Shown here: piece after piece, positions 42,108-51,264 of the stretch
Layout of the letters: each line of letters starts with the position of its first letter
Position numbering within the stretch: the stretch's first letter is position 1
Assembly: GCF_007845675.1 (NCBI RefSeq)
Contig: NZ_VOBR01000002.1
Span: forward strand, 124,001-188,000
Direction: 5' to 3'
Length of the DNA: 64,000 bases
From: Lentzea tibetensis
GTDB taxonomy: Bacteria; Actinomycetota; Actinomycetes; Mycobacteriales; Pseudonocardiaceae
Position numbers and translations under genes: made by a program
The notes under the pieces: model-generated
Database searches by the model: none
What the model saw: only the letters and a program-made list of their open reading frames with translations
What the model was told of the DNA's origin: nothing

Positions 42108-43649
42108 TCACACCGTGACGCGTTCCTGGGGAACGTCGCTCGGTGTGAGGTCCTTGGCGCGCGTCGGCCGTCCGAGCGCGTAGAAGAGGAACCCGATCAG
42201 GATGACGATCAGCAGCGGGATCACCTGGCTCAGCGTGTACTGCAGGCGTTCACCCGCGAACGACGACGGCAGCGAGTCGTCCGGCGAGCCCTCCATGCCG
42301 AACCAGCCGACGCCGAGGCCCGGCCAGATCAGCACCGCCACGGTGTAGGCCACGAGTCCGGTCGTCAGCACCGTGCACACCCAGGCGAGCGGTGCGCGGA
42401 ACGGCCGGTCGGTGTCCGGCATCTTGCGGCGCAGCACCACCATCGACGGGAACGTCGCGATGTAGCTGATGAACGTCGTCGAGATGACCAGCGCCAGCCC
42501 GGCCGCGAAGTACTTCTCGCTGTTGCCACCGGTCAGGCTCAGCGCGGTGATCAGCACGATCGACGCGAGGACGCCGGACAGCACGTTCACGCGGATCGGC
42601 GTGCCGTGCTTGGGGGACAGGTGCCCCAGCCACGCGGGGCCGGAACCGTCGGCGCACGCCACGGCCTGCGCGCGGTGCGCGCCGATCGCCCACGACACAC
42701 CACTGGTGAGCACACCGATGATGAAGCCGGCCGCGCAGATCGTGCCGAACACGGCGCCCGCGCCGGTGAGCGTCACGGTGCCGTCCGGTGCGACCGAGCC
42801 GCCGTAGACGGTCAGCACGGTCTTCGCCGCGTCGATGAAGCCGCCGAGTCCCTTGATCTGGTCGCCCGGCACGACGAGCAGGATGCCGACGATCGGGCCG
42901 CCGTAGAGGAAGAACGCCGCGGCACCCGCGCGCAGGATCGCGAACGGGATGGTCTTCTGCGGGTCGGTCATCTCCTCGGTCGCCGTCGACGGCAGCTCGA
43001 AGCCCACGTAGTTGAAGATCAGCACGGGGACGAGCACCACGAAACCGGCGTAGGTCGGCACGAAGTCGGCACCCGCGAGCGGCTGCACGCCGTTCTTGAT
43101 GCCGTACACGACCACCGAGATCGTGAAGAAGCCGAGCAGCACGACGCGCGCGATCGCGCCCGCGATCGGCACCCACTTGCCGACGTGCAGCGACGCGGCG
43201 ACGGCCAGCACACCGACCCAGATGAAGACCAGGCCCGCGATGCCCTTGCCCACGACGCCGAGCGGCAGGAAGAACGCCTCGAACGTCGCCACCGCGACGA
43301 TCGCGAGCGTGCCGCCCATCCACAGCGGGTTGGAGATCCAGTAGAGGACCTGGTTCACGCCGGCGACCATGCGGCCGAACGCGAGCTTCGTCCACACGTA
43401 CGGTCCGCCCTCGATCGGGAACGCCGTGCCCAGCTCGGCCGTGAGGAGGCCGTAGGGCAGGAAGAACACGACCGCGAGGATGACCATCCACACGAGACCC
43501 TGCGGGCCGTTCGCGGCCACGCTGCCGATGGTGTCCAGGCCGACCAGCGTGCAGAGCAGGTAGAACGTCACGTCCACCCGGCGGAGTGACTTCCGCAGGT
43601 GTGTGCGCTCGTTGAGCCAGTTGCCGCTGAGAGGCTGTACCTCGCTCAC
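42108..43649 (-). CDS. APC superfamily amino-acid permease
   Basis: A 513-residue integral membrane protein with about 12 hydrophobic helices, of the amino acid-polyamine-organocation type. The first helix region has TFYLLCTLVGLDTIGSVAANG with the GxG-type unwound segment, then EGGPYVWTKLAFGRMVAG as in the glutamate:GABA/ethanolamine-permease branch. Substrate is not readable; the divergent Leu/Val/Glu-type dehydrogenase suggests an amino acid. The GTG at 43649 follows CTGGAGGG. Seventeen bases before the start lies the 18-bp dyad shared with the acyl-CoA dehydrogenase operon. Confidence 0.88.
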   Translation of the reverse strand: MSEVQPLSGNWLNERTHLRKSLRRVDVTFYLLCTLVGLDTIGSVAANGPQGLVWMVILAVVFFLPYGLLTAELGTAFPIEGGPYVWTKLAFGRMVAGVNQVLYWISNPLWMGGTLAIVAVATFEAFFLPLGVVGKGIAGLVFIWVGVLAVAASLHVGKWVPIAGAIARVVLLGFFTISVVVYGIKNGVQPLAGADFVPTYAGFVVLVPVLIFNYVGFELPSTATEEMTDPQKTIPFAILRAGAAAFFLYGGPIVGILLVVPGDQIKGLGGFIDAAKTVLTVYGGSVAPDGTVTLTGAGAVFGTICAAGFIIGVLTSGVSWAIGAHRAQAVACADGSGPAWLGHLSPKHGTPIRVNVLSGVLASIVLITALSLTGGNSEKYFAAGLALVISTTFISYIATFPSMVVLRRKMPDTDRPFRAPLAWVCTVLTTGLVAYTVAVLIWPGLGVGWFGMEGSPDDSLPSSFAGERLQYTLSQVIPLLIVILIGFLFYALGRPTRAKDLTPSDVPQERVTV

Positions 43650-43666
43650 GTGGCCCTCCAGGTGAT

Positions 43667-43684
43667 TAACTGAGTCGTCAGTCA
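43667..43684 (-). promoter_or_regulatory. 18-bp dyad operator between permease and amino-acid dehydrogenase
   Basis: TAACTGA-GTCG-TCAGTCA (plus-strand reading) matches the site at 31985-32002 at 17 of 18 positions. It is 17 nt upstream of the permease start and 54 nt upstream of the dehydrogenase start at 43739, so it could control both. Confidence 0.6.
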
Positions 43685-43738
43685 GTTTTGGTGGACCATG
43701 TGACCGTGGTCATACGCTGATGTCAAGGGGTATGCGCA

Positions 43739-44890
43739 ATGAGTTACCTGCAGGTCACCTGGACCGATCCGGTCACGGGTGCGAAGGGCTATCTCGTGAT
43801 CGACCGGCTCGTCCGCGGCGTCAGCAGCGGCGGCCTGCGGATGCGTGCCGGCTGCACGCTCGACGAGGTGCGCGGTCTCGCCGAGGGCATGACCGCGAAG
43901 GAGGCGCTCAACTACGACCCGAACGCGCGCTACGTGCCGCTCGGCGGCGCCAAGGGCGGCATCGACTTCGACCCGTACGACCCGGACGCGGTCGAGGTGC
44001 TGACCCGCTACCTGCGCGCCATGGGCCCGTACATCGAGCGGTTCTGGACCATGGGCGAGGACCTCGGCCTGCGGCAGTCGACGATCGACGTGGCCATCGA
44101 GAAGATCGGCCTCCAGTCGTCGATCCAGGCGGTCTACCCGCTGCTGGACGACGAGGCGCTGGCCCGTCAGCGGCTCGCGGACGCGTTCGCGGTGAACGTC
44201 GACGGCGTCTCGCTCGACGAGCTCGTCGGCGGCTACGGCGTCGCGCAGGCCGCGCTCGCGGGCATCGAGAAGCTCGGCCTCTCATCGCCAACGGCGTTCG
44301 TGCAGGGCTTCGGCTCGATGGGCGGCGCGACCGCGCGGTACCTCGCCGCGGCGGGCGTGCGCGTCGTCGGACTGTCCGATGTGCACGGTGTCGTGGCGAA
44401 CGAGGAGGGCCTGGACGTCGAGACCCTGCTGCTCACCCGCGACGAGCACGGCGGCATCGACCGCGGTCAGCTGCGTCCCGGTGATCTGCAGCTCGACCGC
44501 GACAAGTGGCTCGACGTCCAGGCGGACGTGCTCGTCCCGGCCGCCACGTCGTACGCGATCGACGAGCGCAACGCCGCGTCCGTGCGCGCGAAGCTGATCG
44601 TCGAGGCCGCGAACATGCCCGTCACGGCCGCGGCCGAGGCGGTGCTCGACCTCTTGATCATTCCGGACGTCGTCGCGAACTCGGCCACGAACTCGTGGTG
44701 GTGGTGGACGCTGTTCGGCGACATCGAGGCGACCGCCGACTCGGCGTTCGACAAGATCGGCACGAGCATGCGCCGCCTGGTCACCAGGATCCTCGACCGC
44801 GCCGCGGCGGACGGCATCTCCGCGCGCGCCGCGGCGGCGGCGATCGCCACCGAGGCCGTGGCGGAGATCGAGTCCCGGTTCGCCGGGTAG
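43739..44890 (+). CDS. Glu/Leu/Phe/Val dehydrogenase family enzyme
   Basis: A 383-residue NAD(P)-dependent amino-acid dehydrogenase that deaminates an L-amino acid to its 2-oxo acid. The catalytic lysine block PLGGAKGGIDFDP (Lys72) and the preceding GGLRMRAGCTLDEVRGLAEGM are family hallmarks. A Rossmann motif QGFGSMGGATARYL (about 189-202) binds the cofactor. The preceding Lys54 in MTAKEALN fits the second active-site lysine. Length fits Leu/Val/Phe dehydrogenases (360-380) rather than the longer glutamate enzymes. It is divergent from the permease and ends 3 bp from the convergent PLC-like gene. Confidence 0.88.
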   Translation: MSYLQVTWTDPVTGAKGYLVIDRLVRGVSSGGLRMRAGCTLDEVRGLAEGMTAKEALNYDPNARYVPLGGAKGGIDFDPYDPDAVEVLTRYLRAMGPYIERFWTMGEDLGLRQSTIDVAIEKIGLQSSIQAVYPLLDDEALARQRLADAFAVNVDGVSLDELVGGYGVAQAALAGIEKLGLSSPTAFVQGFGSMGGATARYLAAAGVRVVGLSDVHGVVANEEGLDVETLLLTRDEHGGIDRGQLRPGDLQLDRDKWLDVQADVLVPAATSYAIDERNAASVRAKLIVEAANMPVTAAAEAVLDLLIIPDVVANSATNSWWWWTLFGDIEATADSAFDKIGTSMRRLVTRILDRAAADGISARAAAAAIATEAVAEIESRFAG

Positions 44891-44893
44891 CTC

Positions 44894-46243
44894 TCACTTG
44901 AGGCGGGACGTGGTCACGTCGATCGCCAGCCTGGTCAGTGCTCCGTCGGCGAAGTCGTCGGACAGCACGAGCGTGCCGCTGGGGAACGCCGTGGCCGCGT
45001 CCTGCCGCACCCACGGGTAGAGCACGCTGCCGAAGTACGGCTTCATCTTGATCAGCTCGCCGGCGGCGGTGTTCTTGGCACCGGTCTTGACGCCGTCGTC
45101 CGTGCCCGAGGTCTGCAGCTCCATGACGGTGTGGTCCATGCCGTCCTGACCGGACGCCGTCATCTTCTTGAGCGCGTCGAGGACGATCTGCGGATCGGTG
45201 GTCCGGTAGGTGTTGTTCCACGAGCCGTAGCAGTGGTCGTTGCCGATCACGAGCAGCCGCTTGCGGGAGTGCAGCAGTTCCGAGGTGGTGCGGGTGAGGT
45301 CCGTCGCGTCGCCGCGGTCCACCACGGCCGTGCGGAACGCGTCCTGCACGCACCTCTCGACCGCGCCCTCGGCGGGCAGGGCGGCCGCGTCGACGCCGCT
45401 GTTCGACAGCTTCACCACGGCGATCTCGGTCGGGTGGTCGCGCAGCCACTGCAGCAGCGTCTGCAGGAACCGCAGAAGTCCTTGTCCCGGAACGACGTTG
45501 TGCACGTGCCGCAGCGTCGGGTTGCCCTGGAACACGCCCGGCCGGAAGTCGAAGAAGCGGATGCCCAGCGCGAGCATCGTCTCGAGGTCGTCCTTCTGCG
45601 TGAACGCGGAGTTGATCGTCGCGGTGGCGATCAGGTCGCGGGCCACGAAGTTCGGAATGATCTTAGGCAACGGCAGCACGTCGTTGTCCCGCAGCACGTT
45701 CACCTCGTGCACGGCCTGACCGCCCGGCTGCGTCATGCCCGCGTTGTGCGCGCCCGGCAGCACGATGTCCGAGAACGGCCGGTCGGCGAGCTCGGGGTGC
45801 GCGGCGACGAGCTGGCCCATCCAGCCGCTGTACTCCGGCGTCACGGTCACGTACACCACGCTGGAGACACCGTCGTGACCGGAGTTGTCGCCGAACCCGT
45901 ACGAGACGCCGATCCTCCCGCCGATCGTCTGGAAGATCCCGCTGGGCGTGGTGTAGGTGTTCGAGAACGGCCCGTCGTTGAGCTTCGGCCACCGCGTGTC
46001 GATCAGCTGGGTGTAACCGACGACCTCGCCTTCCGCCTCGACGGTGAGCCGGACCTCCTTGCTCGACTCGAAGATCGACAGGCCGCCGCTGTCGACCTCC
46101 AGGTGTCCTCGCTGGTGCGGATCCTGGTGGCTGGTGAAGGTGAGTTCCGAGCCATTCGAATGCACGACTCTCAGTCTTGTTCTCACCTGCAGGTCGGGCA
46201 GGCCGTGGATCGTGCTGAAGAAATCAATTCCCTTGCTGGACAT
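44894..46243 (-). CDS. PI-PLC X-domain phosphodiesterase-like protein
   Basis: A 449-residue protein. The N-terminal ~170 residues are a beta-rich domain (VRTRLRVVHSNGSELTFTSHQ). The C-terminal ~280 residues match the PLC-like phosphodiesterase TIM barrel: LPGAHNAGM holds the first catalytic His, RHVHNVVPG the second, with FFDFRPG between. Bacterial PI-PLCs cleave phosphatidylinositol without metal and are normally secreted; no signal peptide is visible here, so location and substrate are uncertain. The ATG at 46243 is chosen for its GAGGGG site; the open frame upstream to 46402 is judged non-coding. Divergent from the broken gene at 46362. Confidence 0.8.
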   Translation of the reverse strand: MSSKGIDFFSTIHGLPDLQVRTRLRVVHSNGSELTFTSHQDPHQRGHLEVDSGGLSIFESSKEVRLTVEAEGEVVGYTQLIDTRWPKLNDGPFSNTYTTPSGIFQTIGGRIGVSYGFGDNSGHDGVSSVVYVTVTPEYSGWMGQLVAAHPELADRPFSDIVLPGAHNAGMTQPGGQAVHEVNVLRDNDVLPLPKIIPNFVARDLIATATINSAFTQKDDLETMLALGIRFFDFRPGVFQGNPTLRHVHNVVPGQGLLRFLQTLLQWLRDHPTEIAVVKLSNSGVDAAALPAEGAVERCVQDAFRTAVVDRGDATDLTRTTSELLHSRKRLLVIGNDHCYGSWNNTYRTTDPQIVLDALKKMTASGQDGMDHTVMELQTSGTDDGVKTGAKNTAAGELIKMKPYFGSVLYPWVRQDAATAFPSGTLVLSDDFADGALTRLAIDVTTSRLK

Positions 46244-46361
46244 GATCGAATCCCCTCGGCTCAGCAGTCTTGACAGAGTGTTCCAAGTGGACTCGGAAAG
46301 ACCAGCAAGGTCACCCGCTTGGCGCAGTCGCGCTAAGGCGTTCGCCGGTACGCTCCGATTC

Positions 46362-47445
46362 ATGTCGTTTCCGGCACTCGTGCTGGCACATATGTCGAAC
46401 ACTCACAAATGGGGCAAGGCTTTGGTCAACGGTGCAGGTCAGCAGATCGCGCTGTGGACATTCGACCTCAAGGAGGGCTTGACGACCGACGACGTCCGCT
46501 CGGTTCCTGTGCGTCACGAAGTCGAATGCCGCAATTGTTGAACCACTCCTCGGTGAGCTGGATCCGGCGAGCGAAGGGATCAACTACGACGCCGACTCGT
46601 TCCACTCCGACGTCGGCCCTCTCGACGCACTGGCGTGGAAGGATCAGCGCGGGGTCGTGAATTTCCTCTACTCGGCCGGTATTACCGAAAACCTGAGCAA
46701 CAAAGGCGTGTGGAAAAGGCTGAACGAGGCCGTCGCACTACGCCACCGCCGACGCGAGCTCGGCGTGTACGCCTGGAACTTCGAGAACCTGGGCCGCGCG
46801 AGCGAGACGCTCGCGACCTATCGCCTCAACGGCGTCATGGGCAACATGAACACGTCGTTCGGCAACCTGCCCGCGAACCTCGGCGCGGACCAGCTCTCGC
46901 TCGTGCGCGCGGCCGTGCGGAGCGACGGGCGCTCGGTGTTCGCCGCGACGCCGATGCCCGTGCGCACCGCCACCGGCCCCGTGCAGACGGGTGCGCCGGT
47001 CGGGCTGTTCGACGTGTCGACGGGTCTCTACCTCGGCGGGATGCGGTGCCACTACAACGCGAACCAGGGCGCCGACGAGTACTACCCGACGCTGCAGGCC
47101 GTTCCGGTCAGCCTGCGGCTCGTTCGCGCTGTCGGGGCGGACGGGCCTGTGGTGAGTGGTGTGGAGGTCGAGATTCGCACCACCGAGCGTTCGGTGGGGG
47201 AGTACGACCGGCTCGGTGCTTGGAGCACTCCGACGCTCTACTACTACAAGAGCGGGTGGCCGCAGCAGCGCTGGTTCCTCGAGGGTGACCTGCGGTACGG
47301 CCAGGCGGTGGTGATCCGCAACAAGCAGAGCGCAACTGCGTGTGCGTCGGCGTCCAGGGCACAGCGCCTGCCGTCCACCTGCCGCTGGGGCGGCAGTGTG
47401 GACGGCGTTCCTGCGCCTCGTGCTCAGGGGCGGCGAACCTCAGTA
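46362..47445 (+). pseudogene. Frameshifted hypothetical protein gene
   Basis: Coding signal changes frame along this segment. An ATG at 46362 opens a frame (MSFPALVLAHMSNTHKWGKA...) that stops at 46541. From about 46500 the next frame carries clear coding sequence (EPLLGELDPASEGINYDADSF, written here by its core LGELDPASEGINYDAD) with no start codon available, and it runs on through about 47330. After that, high-GC third positions move to other frames, ending with LRLVLRGGEPQ and a stop at 47443-47445, just beside the PspC gene stop. The bulk (GVYAWNFENLGRASETLATY, SGWPQQRWFLEGD) belongs to no family I know. It is a decayed gene, or the sequence contains indel errors. Confidence 0.5.
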
Positions 47446-47628
47446 GCCGCGGTTCGGCATCATGACCCACAGGATGATGTAGATCACGAACTGCGGTCCG
47501 GGGAGAAGGCAGGAGAGCAGGAAGAGCAGGCGGACGGTGTTCGGCTTCCAGCCGAAGCGTTCGGCCAGCCCCGCGCACACCCCTGCGATCACTCGTTTGT
47601 GCTGTGGCCTGGTCAACGTGTTCGTCAT
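47440..47628 (-). CDS. PspC domain membrane protein
   Basis: A 62-residue protein: HKRVIAGVCAGLAERFGWKPNTVRLLFLLSCLLPGPQFVIYIILWVMMP is the complete PspC domain (core VIAGVCAGLAERFGW), with one or two membrane helices. Such proteins are linked to the phage-shock/envelope-stress response; single-domain copies are common in actinomycetes with unknown partners. The ATG at 47628 is preferred over an extension to 47715. Confidence 0.85.
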   Translation of the reverse strand: MTNTLTRPQHKRVIAGVCAGLAERFGWKPNTVRLLFLLSCLLPGPQFVIYIILWVMMPNRGY

Positions 47629-47663
47629 GCCACTAACACTCCGCTCATCAGCGGGTTGTCGCA

Positions 47664-48272
47664 TCAGGGACAGGCCTGATTTACCCCTGAGAGCTGGTCG
47701 ACGAACCTCAGGCACACCTCGCGCATGCGCTCCACGGTCATGTTCTTCGAGCCCGCCAGCACCTGCAGCGCGAGCCCGTCGAGCATGCTGACCAGCATGT
47801 TCGCCAGGTCTACGGGATCACCCGGAGCCAGGTCGCCGCGGGCCTGGCCGTTGCGGATGATGTGCGCCACGATGTCGCGCCACTCGCCGTAGAAGCGCTC
47901 GTTGAGTTCCTGCAGCTCAGGGCTGCGGATGGCCTCGACCCACAGCTCCGCCCACACCTTCCAGGCCTCGACGGTCTCCGCGCCCTCGGGCAGGTACGAC
48001 TCGACGACCAGGCGCAACCGCGACGCGGGTGGCTCGTCGGACTCGAGGATCCAGCGCCTGCGTTTGATCGACTCGTCGAAGCAGTGCTGGAAAGCGGCGT
48101 CGGTGAGGTCGCGCTTCGTCTCGAAGTAGTAGTGCACGGTGCCGCCGCTGACCCCGGCGTCTCTGGCCACGTCCGAGACGCGGAGGTGGCGGAAGCCCTC
48201 GGACGCGATCACCTTGCAGGTGGACGCGAGAATCTGCGCCCGGCGTTCGGCTTCCACACTGGGTCGGGGCAT
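47664..48272 (-). CDS. TetR family transcriptional regulator
   Basis: A 202-residue regulator: the N-terminal TetR DNA-binding domain (RRAQILASTCKVIASEGF, then VSDVARDAGVSGGTVHYYFETKRDL; core DVARDAGVSGGTVHYYF) and a C-terminal TetR_C-like ligand domain similar to BetI-type proteins. It lies 18 bp downstream of an acyl-CoA ligase gene on the same strand and may be cotranscribed with it. It is the only TetR protein in the window and so a candidate, without evidence, for the 18-bp dyads at 31985 and 43667. Confidence 0.9.
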   Translation of the reverse strand: MPRPSVEAERRAQILASTCKVIASEGFRHLRVSDVARDAGVSGGTVHYYFETKRDLTDAAFQHCFDESIKRRRWILESDEPPASRLRLVVESYLPEGAETVEAWKVWAELWVEAIRSPELQELNERFYGEWRDIVAHIIRNGQARGDLAPGDPVDLANMLVSMLDGLALQVLAGSKNMTVERMREVCLRFVDQLSGVNQACP

Positions 48273-48290
48273 CCGGTACCTCCTCGAGTA

Positions 48291-49667
48291 CTAAGCAAGA
48301 GTAGAGCGAAGGGCCTTCTTGTCGACCTTGCCCACCCTGGTAGAGGGCAGCCGGTCCAGAACCGTGACGCCTCGCGGCTCGTAGAGTTCGCCGAGTTCGG
48401 CGGCGACGGCGGCCCGCACGAGGTCCGTGTCGACCGGGAAACCGGGTTCTGGCACGACGAACACGTGCACGGCCTCGCCGTAGCGCTCGTCCGGTGCGCC
48501 GACGGCCGCCGCGGCGCGGATGCCGGGGAGCGTGACCAGGAAGTCGTCGATGAGGCGTGAGTACACGTTGCCCGCGGCGGGGCCGGTCACGATCACGTCC
48601 TTGCTGCGGTCGACGAGGTAGAGGAAGCCGTTGGAGTCCAGGTGACCCATGTCGCCGGTGTCGAGCATCCCGTCCAGCGGCGGCTGGCCCCAGTACCCGC
48701 GCATCACGGTCGGCCCGCCCAGCCACACGACGCCGTCGCGGATCTCCAGCTTGATGCCGGGGAACGGGCGGCCGCAGGTCAGCAGCGTCTCGGGCCGGTC
48801 GAAGTCGATGTCGGCGGGGTTCATCATGGCGACGCCCAGCGCCTCGCTGAGGCCGTAGCCCTGCCACACCACCGGGCCGAACCGCTCCAGCGCCTGACGC
48901 AGCCGGACCGGGGAGATGGGGGAGCCGCCGATGCCGATCCGGTGCAGCACGCCGGGGCCGGGGCAGTCCGGGTGGTCGAGCACGTCGAAGAGCATCGGGG
49001 TCACCAGGTTCGTCACGGTGATCTGCTCCGCGCGCACGGTCTCGATGAAGACACCCGCGTCGAACGGCTGCGGCAGCATCACGACCTTGCTGCCCGTCAC
49101 CATGCCCATGGTCGAGTGGATGTGTCCCGTCCCGTGCGTGACCAGCGTGCTGACCAGCACGTTCGCCGGTGGGAACGCGGCACGTGCGGCCAGCACCTCG
49201 TACATCAGGTCGCCGTGCACCGGGTGTTTGGGAACGCCGGTCGTGCCGCCGGTGGCGAGCACGGTGCTGAAGCCCGGCTCGCCCGCGCGTTCCACCGGCT
49301 CGCCCGGCAGCTCGGCGATGGGCCAGCCGTCCAAGCGGTCGTCGAACCGGTCGTCCACCACGACGCCCTTGACCTGGGCCTCCGCGACCAGGGTGCGCAG
49401 GCCGTCCTCGGTCCGCTCCGGCGTGACGAACACCAGCCGGCCGCCGAGCAGGTGCACGGACAGGTTGAGCAGCACGGACTCCGGGGTGTTGCCGACGAAC
49501 ACCGCGACACCGTCGCCGGGCCGGACACCCCGCTGATGCAGGCCGTCTGCGTAGCGCAGCAGCAGGTCACGGGCTTCCGCACGGGTGAGACGCCGATCGC
49601 CGCCGATGAGAACTTCCCGGTCGGGCTCGGTGGTGAGCACGCGCAGGACGCCGTCCACGTAGGTCAT
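48291..49667 (-). CDS. AMP-forming acyl-CoA ligase
   Basis: A 458-residue adenylate-forming enzyme. The P-loop-like STVLATGGTTGVPKHP (about residue 135), the WQGYGLSEA core, LDTGDMGHLDSNGFLYLVDRSKDVI and the C-terminal lysine in STRVGKVDKKALR follow in order. It is about 50 residues shorter than usual, mainly before the P-loop. It would activate a fatty or aromatic acid with ATP and CoA. Followed after 18 bp by the TetR gene and divergent from lnt. Confidence 0.88.
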   Translation of the reverse strand: MTYVDGVLRVLTTEPDREVLIGGDRRLTRAEARDLLLRYADGLHQRGVRPGDGVAVFVGNTPESVLLNLSVHLLGGRLVFVTPERTEDGLRTLVAEAQVKGVVVDDRFDDRLDGWPIAELPGEPVERAGEPGFSTVLATGGTTGVPKHPVHGDLMYEVLAARAAFPPANVLVSTLVTHGTGHIHSTMGMVTGSKVVMLPQPFDAGVFIETVRAEQITVTNLVTPMLFDVLDHPDCPGPGVLHRIGIGGSPISPVRLRQALERFGPVVWQGYGLSEALGVAMMNPADIDFDRPETLLTCGRPFPGIKLEIRDGVVWLGGPTVMRGYWGQPPLDGMLDTGDMGHLDSNGFLYLVDRSKDVIVTGPAAGNVYSRLIDDFLVTLPGIRAAAAVGAPDERYGEAVHVFVVPEPGFPVDTDLVRAAVAAELGELYEPRGVTVLDRLPSTRVGKVDKKALRSTLA

Positions 49668-49704
49668 GCGTTCTGTCTACCGGGTGCCCTCGTACGCTGA
49701 TCGA

Positions 49705-51264
49705 GTGGTTGCACCCCCCATCACGCCGGACGCGCCCGACGCGCCCGCGCGCAGACGCGTGCGTCTGCCGTTGCTCCGCATGGCGCTCGCAGTGGCCGGC
49801 GGCGGCCTGCTGTACCTGAGCTTCCCGCCGCGCCCGCTCTGGTGGTTCGCGCCGCTCGGGTTCGCGCTGCTGGGGTACGTGCTGAACGAGCGGCGCGCGC
49901 GGGCCGGGTTCGGCTACGGCGTGCTGTTCGGGCTCGGGTTCATGACGCCGCTGCTGCGCTGGACCGGCGAGTTCGTCGGGCTGGTCGCGTGGCTGCCGCT
50001 CGCGCTGGCGTGCGCGGTGCTGATCGGCATCTCGACCGCGGCGATGGCGGTGGTGTCGAAGACGCGCCTCGCGCCGCTGTGGATGGCGTGCCTGTGGGTG
50101 GCGGACGAGGCCCTGCGCGGGGTGTTCCCGTTCGGCGGCTTCCCCTGGGGCAAGATCGCGTTCGGCCAGCCGGAGGGGTGGTACCTGCCGCTCGCGTCGC
50201 TCGGCGGCGCCCCGCTGATCAGCTTCGCGGTCGCGCTGACCGGGTTCGGCCTCACGTGGGCCGTGCGGAACTGGAAGCTGGGCGTGCCGCTGGCGGTGCT
50301 GCCGCTGGTCGCCGGCCTCGCCGCGACGCCGCTCGTCGGCACGAACCCGAGCGCGGGGACCGCGACGGTGGCGGCGATCCAGGGCAACGTGCCGCGCGCC
50401 GGGCTCGACTTCAACTCCCAGCGCCGCGCGGTGCTGAACAACCACGTCAAGCGCACGCTGGAGCTCGCGCAGGACGTCGCGGCCGGCAAGGCGAAGCAGC
50501 CGGACCTGGTGATCTGGCCGGAGAACTCGTCGGACATCGACCCGTTCCGCAACGTCGACGCGGCCGACGAGATCGACAAGGCCGCGCGGGCGATCAAGGC
50601 GCCGATCGCGGTCGGCGCGGTCGTCATCGACCGCAACGACAACCTGCCGCGCAACACCGTGGTGCTCTGGGACCCGGAGAAGGGCCCGATCGACACCTAC
50701 ACCAAGCGGCAGCTCCAGCCGTTCGGCGAGACCATGCCGTTCCGCTCGTTCTTCCGGATCTTCAGCAAGACCGTGGACCGGGCGGGGGTGTTCCAGCCGG
50801 GCAGCGACCCCGAGGGCTTCGCGATGGGACCGGCGAAGGTGGCGATCGACACGTGTTACGAGGTCGCGTTCGACGGTGTGGTGCGCGACTCGGTGCTGGC
50901 GGGCTCGAACCTGATCGCGATCCCGACGAACAACGCCACGTTCGGCTACACGGAGATGACCTACCAGCAGTTGTCCATGTCCCGCGTCCGGGCCGTCGAG
51001 CACGGCCGCGCGGTCGTGGTTTCCGCCACTTCCGGCGTCTCCGCCATCGTTCAGCCCAACGGTTCTGTCACCCAGCGGACTGAGTTGTTCACGCCGGATG
51101 CGCTGGTCGCGACACTGCCGCTGCGCGGGGAGACTACGCTGGCCACTCGAATTGGCGCCTGGCCCGAGTGGGTGTTGACCGCTGCGGGCGTCTTGGCATT
51201 GGCGCTGAGCTTGTACGCACGACGACGGAAGGACACGGATGACGGACCAGCAGGCGCAGCCTGA
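49705..51264 (+). CDS. lnt: Apolipoprotein N-acyltransferase
   Basis: A 519-residue membrane enzyme that adds the third acyl chain to the N-terminal Cys of lipoproteins. Six or seven hydrophobic helices precede the nitrilase-like domain, whose triad is visible: Glu273 (IWPENSS), Lys334 ([11 protein letters not shown]) and Cys384 (IDTCYEVAF). A final helix ([16 protein letters not shown]) follows. The GTG at 49705 lies about 7 bp after a TACGCT -10-like box, so the mRNA may be leaderless (inference). It overlaps the ppm1 gene by 26 bp; in mycobacteria the two functions are fused in one protein. Confidence 0.92.
   Translation: MVAPPITPDAPDAPARRRVRLPLLRMALAVAGGGLLYLSFPPRPLWWFAPLGFALLGYVLNERRARAGFGYGVLFGLGFMTPLLRWTGEFVGLVAWLPLALACAVLIGISTAAMAVVSKTRLAPLWMACLWVADEALRGVFPFGGFPWGKIAFGQPEGWYLPLASLGGAPLISFAVALTGFGLTWAVRNWKLGVPLAVLPLVAGLAATPLVGTNPSAGTATVAAIQGNVPRAGLDFNSQRRAVLNNHVKRTLELAQDVAAGKAKQPDLVIWPENSSDIDPFRNVDAADEIDKAARAIKAPIAVGAVVIDRNDNLPRNTVVLWDPEKGPIDTYTKRQLQPFGETMPFRSFFRIFSKTVDRAGVFQPGSDPEGFAMGPAKVAIDTCYEVAFDGVVRDSVLAGSNLIAIPTNNATFGYTEMTYQQLSMSRVRAVEHGRAVVVSATSGVSAIVQPNGSVTQRTELFTPDALVATLPLRGETTLATRIGAWPEWVLTAAGVLALALSLYARRRKDTDDGPAGAA

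Noticed and set aside
46657-47679. Extending the hypothetical gene to 47679
   Set aside because: The last ~115 codons run antisense through the PspC gene and lose the protein character seen before 47330.
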